DNA from: PGYR01 sp040264895
GTDB lineage: Bacteria > Bacteroidota > Ignavibacteria > Kapaibacteriales > UBA2268
Assembly (NCBI GenBank): GCA_040264895.1
Contig: JBDQHL010000009.1
Span: 1-43,510, forward strand
Direction: 5' to 3'
Length of the DNA stretch: 43,510 nucleotides
Shown: piece after piece, positions 1 to 8,776 of the stretch
How positions within the stretch are numbered: the stretch's first letter is position 1
How the letters are laid out: each line of letters opens with the position of its first letter
Program-made: the position numbers and the translations under genes
The notes under the pieces: generated by a model
Databases searched by the model: none
Told to the model about the DNA's origin: nothing
The model's input: only the letters and a program-made list of their open reading frames with translations

Positions 1-139
1 TAATTTAGATAAATATAAAAATTTAGTTATAATTATGATCTAAACTTAGTCTTCAACACAGAAAGATAAAGTTTGAATTAATGGGTAAATTGTGACGTCA
101 ATAATTACAAATACTAAATACCAATACCACTAGAAAAGA

Positions 140-1438
140 ATGAATATAGAACTTACTAAGGAATTCAGAAAGGCATTAGATATATTAGAAAATACAAATG
201 ATAGTGTGTTTATAACAGGCAAGGCGGGTACTGGTAAATCAACATTGTTAAGAGAATTCACATCTAAGACTGAGAAGCAATTTGTTGTTGTTGCACCGAC
301 TGGTATAGCAGCACTGAATGTAAATGGTCAGACAATTCACTCATTTTTTAGATTCAAACCTGTCAAATTTGACCCCGAAAACCTAAAAGCAGACTATAGA
401 AAAGACTTGTTTGAAGAACTTGATACACTTATTATTGATGAGGTCTCAATGGTTCGCTCCGATTTGATGCACGGAATTGACTTAGCTTTGAGAAAAAATA
501 GAAACCGCCCAACAGAGCCATTCGGAGGGGTGCAAATGGTTTTTGTTGGTGATTTGTATCAACTTCCACCTGTTATGAGGAGAGATGAGAAGGAGGCAAT
601 ATATGACAAATATGGTGGGGAGCAATTTTTCGATGCACCAGTGTTCAAAGAGTATGGTTATCACTTTATTGAACTGACTCAAATTTTTAGGCAAGATGAA
701 TCAGAAGTTAGGTTCAAGAAATTATTAGATGATATAAGAATTAATAAAATCACAGACAATGATATTTCACTCCTTAATTCCAGACACAGAAGCAAAGTTG
801 GTATTCCAGACACAGCGACTTTTCTTACTTCACTAAGGCGTACTGCAGCCAATATAAACAAACGTAAATTGGATGAGCTAACTACAAAAGAGTATATGTT
901 TGAAGGTGAACTAACTGGAAAGTATGAGAAATATGCTGATATGGATGAGGCAAAATTGGACTCAAAACTTCCTGCTCCATATAGATTAATACTGAAGGAA
1001 GGTGCTCAGGTAATGATGCTCAAAAATGATTCGCAGTTCAGATGGGTGAACGGAAGCATAGGTACCATTACAAAAATAAATGGCGATGAAATCTATGTAC
1101 AGATAGGCGGAAGTGACTTTATGGTAGAACCAGAAACATGGCAAGAAGTTAAATTTGAGCACAATAAGAAAACTGAGAACATAGAGAGCAAGACGGCTGC
1201 CGAATTTATACAATACCCAATGCAGTTGGCATACGCCATAACTATACACAAGAGCCAAGGAAAGACTTTTGATAATGTGATAATAGATGTGGGCTATGGA
1301 GCATTTGCCCACGGTCAAGTATATGTTGCTCTTAGTCGTTGCCGCTCTCTAAATGGAGTTGTACTAAATACTACAATAAGCAAGAAGGATATAATAATAA
1401 ATAACAAAGTTGCAGACTACTATAGTAAGATGAGGTGA
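140..1438 (+). CDS. Pif1/RecD-like superfamily 1 DNA helicase
   Basis: This 432-residue protein is probably an ATP-dependent 5'-3' DNA helicase of the Pif1/RecD2 type. The sequence shows a Walker A motif GKAGTGKST near residues 27-35, then VVVAPTGIAAL (motif Ia), a Walker B IIDEVSMV near residue 99, and GDLYQLPPV (motif III). The C-terminal half has YAITIHKSQGKTF and YVALSRCRSL, which are the typical motifs V and VI of the family. It is close to the length of stand-alone bacterial Pif1-like proteins and carries no extra nuclease domain that I can see. It stands alone, 93 bases before the broken ccoI gene, and no operon partner is evident. The role in genome maintenance is inferred from the family. 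Confidence 0.9.
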   Translation: MNIELTKEFRKALDILENTNDSVFITGKAGTGKSTLLREFTSKTEKQFVVVAPTGIAALNVNGQTIHSFFRFKPVKFDPENLKADYRKDLFEELDTLIIDEVSMVRSDLMHGIDLALRKNRNRPTEPFGGVQMVFVGDLYQLPPVMRRDEKEAIYDKYGGEQFFDAPVFKEYGYHFIELTQIFRQDESEVRFKKLLDDIRINKITDNDISLLNSRHRSKVGIPDTATFLTSLRRTAANINKRKLDELTTKEYMFEGELTGKYEKYADMDEAKLDSKLPAPYRLILKEGAQVMMLKNDSQFRWVNGSIGTITKINGDEIYVQIGGSDFMVEPETWQEVKFEHNKKTENIESKTAAEFIQYPMQLAYAITIHKSQGKTFDNVIIDVGYGAFAHGQVYVALSRCRSLNGVVLNTTISKKDIIINNKVADYYSKMR

Positions 1439-1531
1439 AAATAGAGTCAGTGTCTATTCAGTAACTACTTCAAGTAAAAACTGACTATATTTGTAATAGC
1501 AAATATGCCATTAATAGAAAAGAATTTTTGA

Positions 1532-3265
1532 ATGAGTGAAAAGTTAATATGCGAACATTGCTCAAGCGTTTGCCCCGATGATGATATATCAATCGGTGAT
1601 AAATATTTTTGTTGCAATGGTTGCAAGACTGTTTACGAAATCCTAAACGAGAATGATTTAGCAAATTACTACAGTATGGAAGGTGGTGCTGCCGCTATTA
1701 AGCCAGAGCAGATTGATTCCGATGAGTTTGCTATACTAGACAATAACGAAATAGCAGAGAAGCTAAAGACTTACAGTATAAATGATAAATCGAAAGTCAC
1801 TTTTCATCTGCCACAAATCCACTGCTCAGCTTGTATATAGCTCTTAGAAAATCTACCGAAGTTGAAAGAAGGTGTTCTAAAATCAGAAGTGAATTTCCCA
1901 AATAGAGAAGTGGATGTAATATACAATGAAAGTGAAATTTCGCTTCGTTCTACAGTAGAAATGCACACAGCAATAGGCTACAGACCCAAATTAGATTTGG
2001 ATGCAGTTGAAGGCAAGAGAAATAAGAATCCCAACCGCTCACTATACATAAAGCTTGGAGTTGATGGATTTTCATTTGGAAATCTAATGATGCTCGCCTT
2101 TCCTGAATACCTGTCGAGTGAAGGAATAGAGCCAGAGATTCAATCGCTGATTAATTGGCTCAATATGCTCTTTATACTACCTTTGCTATATGCTGGTAGT
2201 GATTATCTGAAGTCAGCTTACTACGTACTGACCGCTATATTGATTATTGCTTGTCCTTGTGCACTTGCACTTACGTTACCTTTTACTTATAGCTCTACTA
2301 TGCGTGTTTATGGGCGAAATAATTTCTTTATCAAGTCCGATTCCGTAGTGGAATTTCTCTCCAATATAACTGGATTTGTGTTCGACAAAACAGGCACACT
2401 AACCAAATCTGCTAAAGGTGGAGTAGTTTACAAGGGGAAAGATTTCAGTAAGTATGAACCACTAATAAGAGCAGCAACTAGCAATAGCACACACCCAGTT
2501 AGCAGTATGATGTTGAACTATTTGCAATCGGGCCAGAGTGTAAAAATATCTAAATACGAGGAGCTACCTGGTAAAGGAATAATAGCTGAATCGAGCGAGA
2601 ACAAGCTTCGTCTCGGCTCTGCAAAATGGTTAACTCCTGACAGCCAAGAGCAGGTGGAGAATGCTGCTATGATAGAAATAAATGGCGAAGTTTACGGTTC
2701 ATTCCAAAGTCAAAGCGAGTTCAGAGATGAATCCTTTGTAATGTTAGATGAGCTGGGAAGTGATGGCTATTACCTTTCTATCGTTTCTGGCGATAACACC
2801 AAAGATGAGCAAATGATAGCCAACAATGCCCCAAAGGGTACGGTTGCAGAGTTCGACAAATTGCCCCACGAAAAGTTAGAATACATAGAATCACTACAGA
2901 AAAATGAGCAGAAAATAGCAATGGTAGGCGATGGGCTCAATGACGCAGGTGCACTTGCAAAAGCAGAAGTAGGGATTGCTATAGCTGAAAAGACTAACAA
3001 CTTTACCCCAGGTAGCGACGCCATATTGCTAGGCGAAGAGATAGGTAAGCTACCGAAGCTAATGAGAATGTCCAAGTCAGCGATTAAGATTGCCTACTCA
3101 AGCATTGGCATTTCATTCTTATACAATACTGTGGGTATAACCTTCGCTGCCAAAGGACTGCTATCGCCAATAGTAGCGGCTATACTGATGCCTATTAGCT
3201 CTATCAGCGTTATAGTCTTCACCGTATCGGCTGAGAATATAGTAGCTCGTATGAAGAAGCTTTAA
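1532..3265 (+). pseudogene. ccoI: Broken cbb3-oxidase copper-transporting P-type ATPase (CcoI/FixI)
   Basis: CcoI pumps copper needed to assemble cbb3 cytochrome oxidase. The N-terminal part has the family's Cys-rich region (CEHC, then FCCNGCKTVYEIL) and an HMA-like domain with CSACI. Directly after CSACI comes TAG at 1838-1840, where homologues usually have Trp (TGG); the same frame then continues LLENLPKLKEGVL, so this is a nonsense codon. Downstream are CPCALAL, DKTGTLT, a THP motif and GDGLNDAGAL, all intact. The frame runs from KSAYY straight into VLTAILIIACPCAL near 2220-2230. About 230 residues usually lie there, including several membrane helices and the TGE(S) actuator motif, so a large in-frame deletion is also present. 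Without the actuator domain even readthrough would not give a working pump. The frame is otherwise open, which suggests recent decay. The truncated ccoN near 22 kb points the same way. Confidence 0.9.
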
Positions 3266-3350
3266 TATTTTTTAATACCAAAGCATTTCCAAATATTTTA
3301 CTATATTGGTGGCTTATAATATAGAAAAGTAAAAATTTAGGATATAATAT

Positions 3351-4592
3351 ATGCCAGTTTTCCCACAAGACCAGATAGTATTCGGAATATTAGCAATGAC
3401 ACTTGGGTTTGTGTTCTACACATCTAGCTCTGAGAATAAATATTGGAAGAAATTCTACGCAGTCATTCCGGCGCTGCTTATGTGTTACTTAATCCCATCG
3501 CTATTCAATACATTTGGGGTTATTTCCGATAGCACTTCTGGCCTTTACTCAATGGCTAAAGATTACTTGCTACCTACGAGTTTGGTGTTGCTAACTCTGA
3601 GTATAGATTTCAAAGGGATACTCCGATTGGGGAACAAGGCACTGATTATGTTCTTCACAGCTACTGCTGGTATTGTAATCGGTGGTCCAATAGCTGTGCT
3701 AATTCTATCATTTGTTTCACCAGAAGTTGTGGGTGGTGCTGGCAATGATGCCGTGTGGCGTGGGTTGGCTACGTTAGCTGGTAGCTGGATTGGTGGGGGT
3801 GCTAACCAAGCTGCTATGCTGGAAATGTACGAGTACAACCAATCTCTCTATGCTGGTATGGTTGCGGTTGATATTATTGTCGCAAATATATGGATGGCTT
3901 TTCTACTTTGGGGAGCTGGACGAAGCAATGCGATGGACAATTGGCTGAAAGCTGATTCATCGGCTATAGATAGATTGAAAGATAGAATGGAAAACTATAG
4001 ACTATCGGTAGAAAAAATGCCTACCCTAACCGACACTATGGTGATATTTGGAATAGGATTTGGAGCTACTTCGCTGTCGCACTTTGTGGCGAATATTGTA
4101 ACAGGACTAATAGCTGACTTCGGCTCCGTAGCTATGCAACAATCAGTACTAAATAGCCATTTCTTCTGGTTAGTGGTTACTGCCACAACCATAGGTCTTA
4201 TACTTTCATTCACGAGAGCAAGAAATTACGAGGGAGCCGGAGCTAGCAGAATTGGTAGTGTATTTATCTATATATTAGTTGCTACTATAGGTATGAAAAT
4301 GGACGTTACTCAGACATTTGAGAATCCAGGATTGCTTGCAGTTGGCCTAATTTGGATGGGCTTCCATGTGCTTCTGTTGTTCATAGTTGCTAAAATTATT
4401 AGGGCACCTTTCTTCTTTCTTGCTGTCGGTAGTAAGGCAAATGTTGGTGGTGCAGCATCGGCACCAGTGGTGGCATCTGCATTCCATCCGTCATTGGCAT
4501 CCGTAGGGGTGTTGTTGGCTGTTCTGGGCTATGCACTGGGTACTTATGGAGCAATATTGGCTGCCGAGATGATGAGGATAGTATCTCCGTAG
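3351..4592 (+). CDS. DUF819 family polytopic membrane protein
   Basis: The 413-residue protein is strongly hydrophobic from end to end, with about ten or eleven predicted membrane segments, and matches the DUF819 (YjcL-like) family by overall pattern. Typical stretches are the Gly-rich GSWIGGGANQAAM near residue 145-157 and KANVGGAASAPVVA near residue 362, which sit in membrane-spanning regions and recall transporter-type discontinuous helices. Its substrate is unknown; the family has been viewed as possible transporters. It begins 85 bases after the ccoI pseudogene and is followed by a truncated bestrophin gene 33 bases downstream, so the two may share a transcript. Length is normal and there are no signs of damage. 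Confidence 0.85.
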   Translation: MPVFPQDQIVFGILAMTLGFVFYTSSSENKYWKKFYAVIPALLMCYLIPSLFNTFGVISDSTSGLYSMAKDYLLPTSLVLLTLSIDFKGILRLGNKALIMFFTATAGIVIGGPIAVLILSFVSPEVVGGAGNDAVWRGLATLAGSWIGGGANQAAMLEMYEYNQSLYAGMVAVDIIVANIWMAFLLWGAGRSNAMDNWLKADSSAIDRLKDRMENYRLSVEKMPTLTDTMVIFGIGFGATSLSHFVANIVTGLIADFGSVAMQQSVLNSHFFWLVVTATTIGLILSFTRARNYEGAGASRIGSVFIYILVATIGMKMDVTQTFENPGLLAVGLIWMGFHVLLLFIVAKIIRAPFFFLAVGSKANVGGAASAPVVASAFHPSLASVGVLLAVLGYALGTYGAILAAEMMRIVSP

Positions 4593-4625
4593 GTTTTTTT
4601 GGGGGTGAAAATTTAGGTAAAAAGT

Positions 4626-5051
4626 ATGTACACTAGAAGAAGATATGGATTTTGGATGACATTCAATTGGTCAAGGCAGCCATTTGTGATAGGGCTTGTC
4701 TATGGTGCAGTTGTTTGTATTGCCTCTTACCTGCTTGACTTTTATATCTCTTTGCCATGGGGTCCACTAGGAATCATTGGTATTGCTGTTGCTTTTTATT
4801 TAGGCTTCAAAAATAATAGCTCCTACGATAGAACTTGGGAAGCAAGGAAAATATGGGATAGCATAGTTAACAATAGTAGAACATTTGGAGCTGCAGTTGT
4901 CTCATTTGTTGATGGTGAGAATTCTGATGCAATTAAGAAAGAACTGATCTACAGACACATAGCTTGGATGACTGCTCTCAGATATCAATTACGACAAAGT
5001 AGAGAATGGGAGCATGTAGAAAATAGAGGGGGTAAAACCGTATACAAATAA
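4626..5051 (+). pseudogene. 3'-truncated bestrophin-family channel gene
   Basis: The 141 residues match the N-terminal half of bacterial bestrophins (UPF0187), which are anion or cation channels of about 280-330 residues. Visible family features are MYTRRRYGFW at the start, two hydrophobic segments, GFKNNSSYDRTWEARKIW near residues 60-78, and IYRHIAWMTALRYQLRQ near residues 108-125. The frame ends at a TAA after RGGKTVYK, just where the family's long cytoplasmic helices and last two membrane segments should begin. I read on in all three frames beyond the stop and found nothing resembling the missing half. The gene therefore looks cut by a deletion or replacement and not by one point mutation. 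A short expressed fragment with another role cannot be excluded. Confidence 0.75.
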
Positions 5052-5068
5052 ATAAATATGTCTTGCTG

Positions 5069-5233
5069 TCAGTCCTGTGCACCGAAACCATATTTAAAAA
5101 GATTATATATTATCAGAACGAATGATAAAACAAAATAAGAAAACAAAATTATAACTATAAAAGAAATCCTTTTAAATATTCTATCTGATTTAATTTTTGC
5201 AACCAACTTATTATACTTTTCTACAAATGCCAT
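5069..5233 (-). CDS. Possible small single-pass membrane protein, unknown function
   Basis: A 54-codon frame on the minus strand runs from ATG at 5233 to TGA at 5069-5071. The product starts with a charged segment (MAFVEKYNKLVAKIKSDR), follows with one long hydrophobic helix (ISFIVIILFSYFVLSFVLI) and ends FKYGFGAQD. This is a common layout for real small membrane proteins. No good Shine-Dalgarno site lies before the ATG, and AT-rich DNA produces such frames by chance, so support is modest. It occupies most of the 5052-5348 gap, antisense to the region where the missing bestrophin half would have been. The rest of that gap holds only a possible promoter element. Confidence 0.35.
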   Translation of the reverse strand: MAFVEKYNKLVAKIKSDRIFKRISFIVIILFSYFVLSFVLIIYNLFKYGFGAQD

Positions 5234-5320
5234 AATAATAATCTTATAATTTTAATCCCAATATACCAAATACTCAAAAGGATTAAGAACTTTATAAACA
5301 CGAAATAACCCATAATTTCG

Positions 5321-5328
5321 TAATTTTG
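5321..5328 (+). promoter_or_regulatory. Possible Bacteroidota-type -7 element (TAATTTTG)
   Basis: TAATTTTG matches the TAnnTTTG -7 consensus of Bacteroidota housekeeping promoters and lies about 20-40 bases before the aminotransferase start. I see no clear TTTG -33 partner, so the call is tentative. Confidence 0.3.
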
Positions 5329-5369
5329 TAATGGTATATATTTAATCTATGTTAGAACAGGAAATAATA

Positions 5370-6566
5370 ATGATAAATTCTTTAGTGCCAGCATTTAGGA
5401 CTAATAATATTCACTATGCTATTCGTGATATTATAGTCTTAGCTCAGGGTGTTGCCAAAACAGGTATGGATATGCACTACCTCAATATTGGTGACCCAAA
5501 TGTATATGATTTCGACACGCCCCCTCACTTGATTGACAGCGTGGTGGAAGCTCTACGTAGCAACAAGAATGGCTATGCTCCTTCTTCGGGTATTCCTGAA
5601 GCGATAGAGGCAGTAAGGAAGGACGCGGAAGAAAGAAAGAAAATTAAGTGTATTCAGGATATATTCATCACCACTGGTGCTGCCGAAGCAATAGAAATAT
5701 GCCTTACAGCATTGTTGAACACTGGCGAAAATTTCCTAATGCCGACTCCTGGCTACCCTCTTTACAATGCTATTGAGAGTAAGCTAGAGTTAGAACCAAA
5801 CCCTTATTACTTAGATGAAAGCAATGGGTGGGCTCCAGACATAGAGGACATAAAGTCGAAGGTAAATGCTAAAACAAGAGCAATAGTGCTAATCAATCCT
5901 AACAACCCTACTGGTGCTTTGTACAAGCGTGAGCAGTTAGAGCAAATAGTGGAAGTTGCGAAGGAACACAATCTGGTAATATTTGCTGATGAGATATATG
6001 ATAAATTGATTTTTGATGATGCTGAAATGGTTTCAATAGCTTCATTAGACCCAACAGTAACTTGTGTTACTTTCTCTGGTATGTCAAAGAATTATATGGC
6101 ACCTGGTTTCCGATTGGGTTGGGGTATAGTATCTGGCGAGAAGAGGTTAACCCACGAATTTGTTGAAGCAATCAATAAGATTTTAAGAAGTAGAGTTTCA
6201 GCTAATCACCCACTACAATACTGTATTAAACCAGCTCTGGAAGGCGACCAAACTCACCTAACAGAAACCATCGAAAAATTAATAAGAAGAAGAGATATAG
6301 TTGTAGATAAGGTAAATCAGATTGATGGTATAGACTTAGTTGCTCCGCAAGGTGCATTCTATGCGTTCCCAAGTATCGATGTTCAAAACGATTATCACTT
6401 CTGCGAAGAATTGCTAAAGGCAACGGGAGTAGTAGTAGTGCCGGGTACTGGATTTGGACAAAAGCCAGGAAGCTCGCATTTCAGAATAGTTATCTGCCCA
6501 ACTGAAAAGACATTAGAACAATCATTTGACTTGATTGGTGAGTTTTACAAACATTATAATGACTAA
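5370..6566 (+). CDS. PLP-dependent aminotransferase (AlaA-like, fold type I)
   Basis: This is a class I/II aminotransferase of about 398 residues, most like the alanine/aspartate aminotransferases of the AlaA group. It moves an amino group between an amino acid and a 2-oxo acid using pyridoxal phosphate. The sequence shows the NPNNPTGAL motif, DEIYDKL (Asp contacting the cofactor pyridine), and SGMSKNYMAPGFRLGW with the Schiff-base Lys. A C-terminal FRIVIC segment holds the Arg that binds the substrate carboxylate. An upstream in-frame ATG exists at 5349, but I prefer 5370 because an AGGA-like ribosome site (5359-5362) sits eight bases before it and the product then begins MINSLVPAF. The exact substrate cannot be read from sequence. 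It appears to be a single-gene unit, with a hairpin following it. Confidence 0.9.
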   Translation: MINSLVPAFRTNNIHYAIRDIIVLAQGVAKTGMDMHYLNIGDPNVYDFDTPPHLIDSVVEALRSNKNGYAPSSGIPEAIEAVRKDAEERKKIKCIQDIFITTGAAEAIEICLTALLNTGENFLMPTPGYPLYNAIESKLELEPNPYYLDESNGWAPDIEDIKSKVNAKTRAIVLINPNNPTGALYKREQLEQIVEVAKEHNLVIFADEIYDKLIFDDAEMVSIASLDPTVTCVTFSGMSKNYMAPGFRLGWGIVSGEKRLTHEFVEAINKILRSRVSANHPLQYCIKPALEGDQTHLTETIEKLIRRRDIVVDKVNQIDGIDLVAPQGAFYAFPSIDVQNDYHFCEELLKATGVVVVPGTGFGQKPGSSHFRIVICPTEKTLEQSFDLIGEFYKHYND

Positions 6567-6601
6567 TTTCTAGTCAATCATAAAAATCTATTTAGCTTTA
6601 T

Positions 6602-6643
6602 TTAGTCTGTTGAAATTGCAAATTGCTTTTTTCAATAGACTAA
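6602..6643 (+). terminator. Hairpin after the aminotransferase gene
   Basis: A 14-bp stem is formed by 6602-6615 (ttagtctgttgaaa) and 6630-6643, with one G-T wobble and a 14-base loop. It lies between the aminotransferase stop and the methyltransferase start. The stretch after it is AT-rich but not a clean T-run, so it may be a weak terminator or an attenuator. Confidence 0.5.
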
Positions 6644-6653
6644 TTTATTATAT

Positions 6654-7298
6654 ATGAAAACTGAACCTAAAGAAATGAAAACAATGTGGGATGTTAGATT
6701 CTCTGAAGAGGGTTATGCTTATGGCACGGAACCCAATGAGTTTCTGAGATCCGTAATAGAAAGTTATGAGCTAAATGGGACTATGTTATTTCCTGCCGAA
6801 GGAGAAGGAAGAAACGCCGTTTACGCTGCTGGCCAAGGATTAGATATTACAGCTTTTGACATTAGTGTAGAAGGTCGTAAAAAAGCTATGAAATTAGCTG
6901 CAGATAATAATGTAGATATTAGCTACGAAGTAGGAAACCTTGCTGATTTAGAGTTAGCAAATAAAAAATTTGATTCAGCTGCACTGATATTTGCTCACTT
7001 CCCTGTTGAGATTCTATCAGCTTATCACAAAAAAATAGCTGAGTTAATTAAGCCAGGGGGAATCATAATACTAGAGGGATTCAGTAAGTCACATCTCCCA
7101 CTTAGAATGAAAAACCCTGCAGTAGGTGGTCCTGGTAATATCGATATGTTATTTTCACTTGAATCTATTCAAAGTGACTTCTCTGAGTTTGAAGTTCTAA
7201 TGCACGGAGAGGTAGAAGTGGAACTAAGTGAAGGTAAATATCACAATGGAACTGCAAAAGTAATTCGCTTTATTGGTAGAAAGAAAGAACAAGATTAA
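6654..7298 (+). CDS. Class I SAM-dependent methyltransferase (TehB-like)
   Basis: The 214-residue protein looks like a small-molecule methyltransferase related to the TehB/thiopurine methyltransferase group. It opens with MWDVRFSEEGYAYGTEPNEFL, the N-terminal signature of that group (W-D-x-R-F...YGTEPN). Motif I is modified: where most have a GCGEGRN-type loop it reads PAEGEGRNAVYAA near residues 46-58, and the acidic residue binding the SAM ribose is in TAFDIS near residue 70. LIKPGGIIILEGFS near residues 132-145 is the usual post-motif. A second Met at codon 8 could also start the protein. It lies between the aminotransferase and dapB without overlap. The substrate is unknown; tellurite or thiol detoxification is only a family-based guess. 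Confidence 0.85.
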   Translation: MKTEPKEMKTMWDVRFSEEGYAYGTEPNEFLRSVIESYELNGTMLFPAEGEGRNAVYAAGQGLDITAFDISVEGRKKAMKLAADNNVDISYEVGNLADLELANKKFDSAALIFAHFPVEILSAYHKKIAELIKPGGIIILEGFSKSHLPLRMKNPAVGGPGNIDMLFSLESIQSDFSEFEVLMHGEVEVELSEGKYHNGTAKVIRFIGRKKEQD

Positions 7299-7394
7299 AA
7301 GCTAACACAAAGTTAGATATAAGGATAGATGAAATTGACAGATTTTGTTTATCTTTATTTTTTTATAGAAACAAAAAAAAATAAGGATTTTTAT

Positions 7395-8150
7395 ATGACG
7401 AACGAATTACCCAAGATAGCTATAGTTGGATATGGTGCTATGGGAAGAGTAATTGAAAAGCTAGCCAAAGATAAAGGTTACTTTATAACAGATATTTTTG
7501 ATGAGAGCAACCCAATTGACCCAGAAGCAGATTATGATTTCGATGTAGCTATAGATTTTACTTATCCAGATTCTGTAATAAATAATATTAAGATACTATC
7601 AGCAAAGAAGAAAGCAATAGTAGTAGGGACAACTGGTTGGTACGATCGGAAGGACGAGATGAGTAAGTTAGTAATGGAGCACGAAACAGGATTAGTTTGG
7701 GGGTCTAACTTTTCAGTAGGTGTACAGATGTACTTTAAAATCATAAAGTATGCTTCTAAATTAGTTAATTTCCTAGACAGTTACGACGTTATGGTGAACG
7801 AGATGCACCACAAGCGCAAGAAAGATAGCCCAAGTGGTACTGCAGAAATAATGGGTAAAATAATAACAAGTAACATAGAAAGAAAAAATGGTACTGAAAT
7901 CAATGCGATTCAAGGTGATGTAGATAATGAAAAAGTTCATATTTCATCTACTCGTGGAGGTGAGATAACTGGTATTCATACAATGTACTTAGATTCACTT
8001 GCAGACACTATAGAGCTAACACACAGAGCAAAGAATAGAACTGGTTTTGCACTTGGCTCGCTTTTGGCTGCTAATTGGATACATGACAAGCAAGGATTCT
8101 TCTCATTTAGCGAGATATTAACTGATATATGGGAGAATATTCCGGAGTGA
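7395..8150 (+). CDS. dapB: 4-hydroxy-tetrahydrodipicolinate reductase
   Basis: DapB reduces 4-hydroxy-tetrahydrodipicolinate with NAD(P)H in the diaminopimelate/lysine pathway, so it supplies both lysine and the peptidoglycan cross-link. The dinucleotide-binding loop GYGAMGR is at residues 12-18. DFTYPDS and VGTTGW follow as in the family, and the active-site stretch MHHKRKKDSPSGTA carries the catalytic His and Lys. The frame is open back to ATG 7329, but ATG 7395 is the better start: AAGGA lies at 7383-7387, and MTNELPKIAIVGYG then begins just before the Rossmann fold. At 251 residues it has the normal length. The next gene, an ECF sigma factor, starts 51 bases later and may be separately transcribed. 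Confidence 0.93.
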   Translation: MTNELPKIAIVGYGAMGRVIEKLAKDKGYFITDIFDESNPIDPEADYDFDVAIDFTYPDSVINNIKILSAKKKAIVVGTTGWYDRKDEMSKLVMEHETGLVWGSNFSVGVQMYFKIIKYASKLVNFLDSYDVMVNEMHHKRKKDSPSGTAEIMGKIITSNIERKNGTEINAIQGDVDNEKVHISSTRGGEITGIHTMYLDSLADTIELTHRAKNRTGFALGSLLAANWIHDKQGFFSFSEILTDIWENIPE

Positions 8151-8201
8151 TAGCCGGATAGCTTGTAACATTTTAAACTAATTAGTGTTATAGTGGTAGT
8201 A

Positions 8202-8771
8202 ATGGGCTCAAAACTTGAAAAATATAGTGACCCGGAGCTGTTTGAATTAGTACAATCCAGGGGTAAGTTAGCAGATGCAGCTTTCTCGGAGTTGTACGAT
8301 AGACATTCACCTCGAGTTTTTGCCTATTGTCGAAGGTTCCTTGGTAATAAAGAAGAAGCACAAGACGTGTTGCAAGATACGTTTGTACGATTGTACAAAA
8401 GTGCAAAAAAAGATAGAGAGATGACAAATGTTCCGGCGTTCATACTCACTATAGCAAGAAATTTGTGTGTCAATTTTATTAAAAAGCAAAAGCCTGTAGT
8501 TAGCTACGAAGATTATATGCACGTAAGTGATAATATCAACGGAGATGATAAAGAACTACTAGGGTTAATTAAAATGGCAATTGAAGTACTACCAGATGAC
8601 TATAAAGAAGTCTTTATTCTTAGAGAATATGATGGACTTTCATATAAAGATATAGCGGATGTAACTGGTAGCACAATGAACAATGTGAAAGTAAGAATAT
8701 ACAGAGCTAAACAAAAAGTAAAAGAAATATTAGAACCGTATTTGGAAGATTTATCCAAACACGACAAATAA
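8202..8771 (+). CDS. ECF-type RNA polymerase sigma factor (first locus)
   Basis: A 189-residue sigma-70 family factor of the extracytoplasmic function type. The sigma-2 region is LYDRHSPRVFAYCRRFLG through EEAQDVLQDTFVRLYKS, with the helix that contacts core polymerase and the -10 region. The sigma-4 region is LPDDYKEVFILREYDGLSYKDIADVTG with the helix-turn-helix ending VRIYRAKQKVKEIL. A GTG at 8193 could start the frame, but ATG 8202 is preferred. The gene is complete, unlike the second ECF gene in this window. The stop is followed after five bases by an envelope protein that is almost certainly its anti-sigma partner, so the pair is translated from one message. The target promoters are unknown; autoregulation would be typical. 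Confidence 0.92.
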   Translation: MGSKLEKYSDPELFELVQSRGKLADAAFSELYDRHSPRVFAYCRRFLGNKEEAQDVLQDTFVRLYKSAKKDREMTNVPAFILTIARNLCVNFIKKQKPVVSYEDYMHVSDNINGDDKELLGLIKMAIEVLPDDYKEVFILREYDGLSYKDIADVTGSTMNNVKVRIYRAKQKVKEILEPYLEDLSKHDK

Positions 8772-8776
8772 AAGAA

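Noticed and set aside
5042..5160. Continuation of bestrophin in another frame after the stop
   Set aside because: All three plus-strand frames were read and none shows the conserved second half, so a simple frameshift does not explain the truncation.
7329..7394. Upstream extension of dapB to ATG 7329
   Set aside because: The extra residues do not resemble DapB, include the likely ribosome site of the internal ATG, and would place 22 residues before the Rossmann fold.
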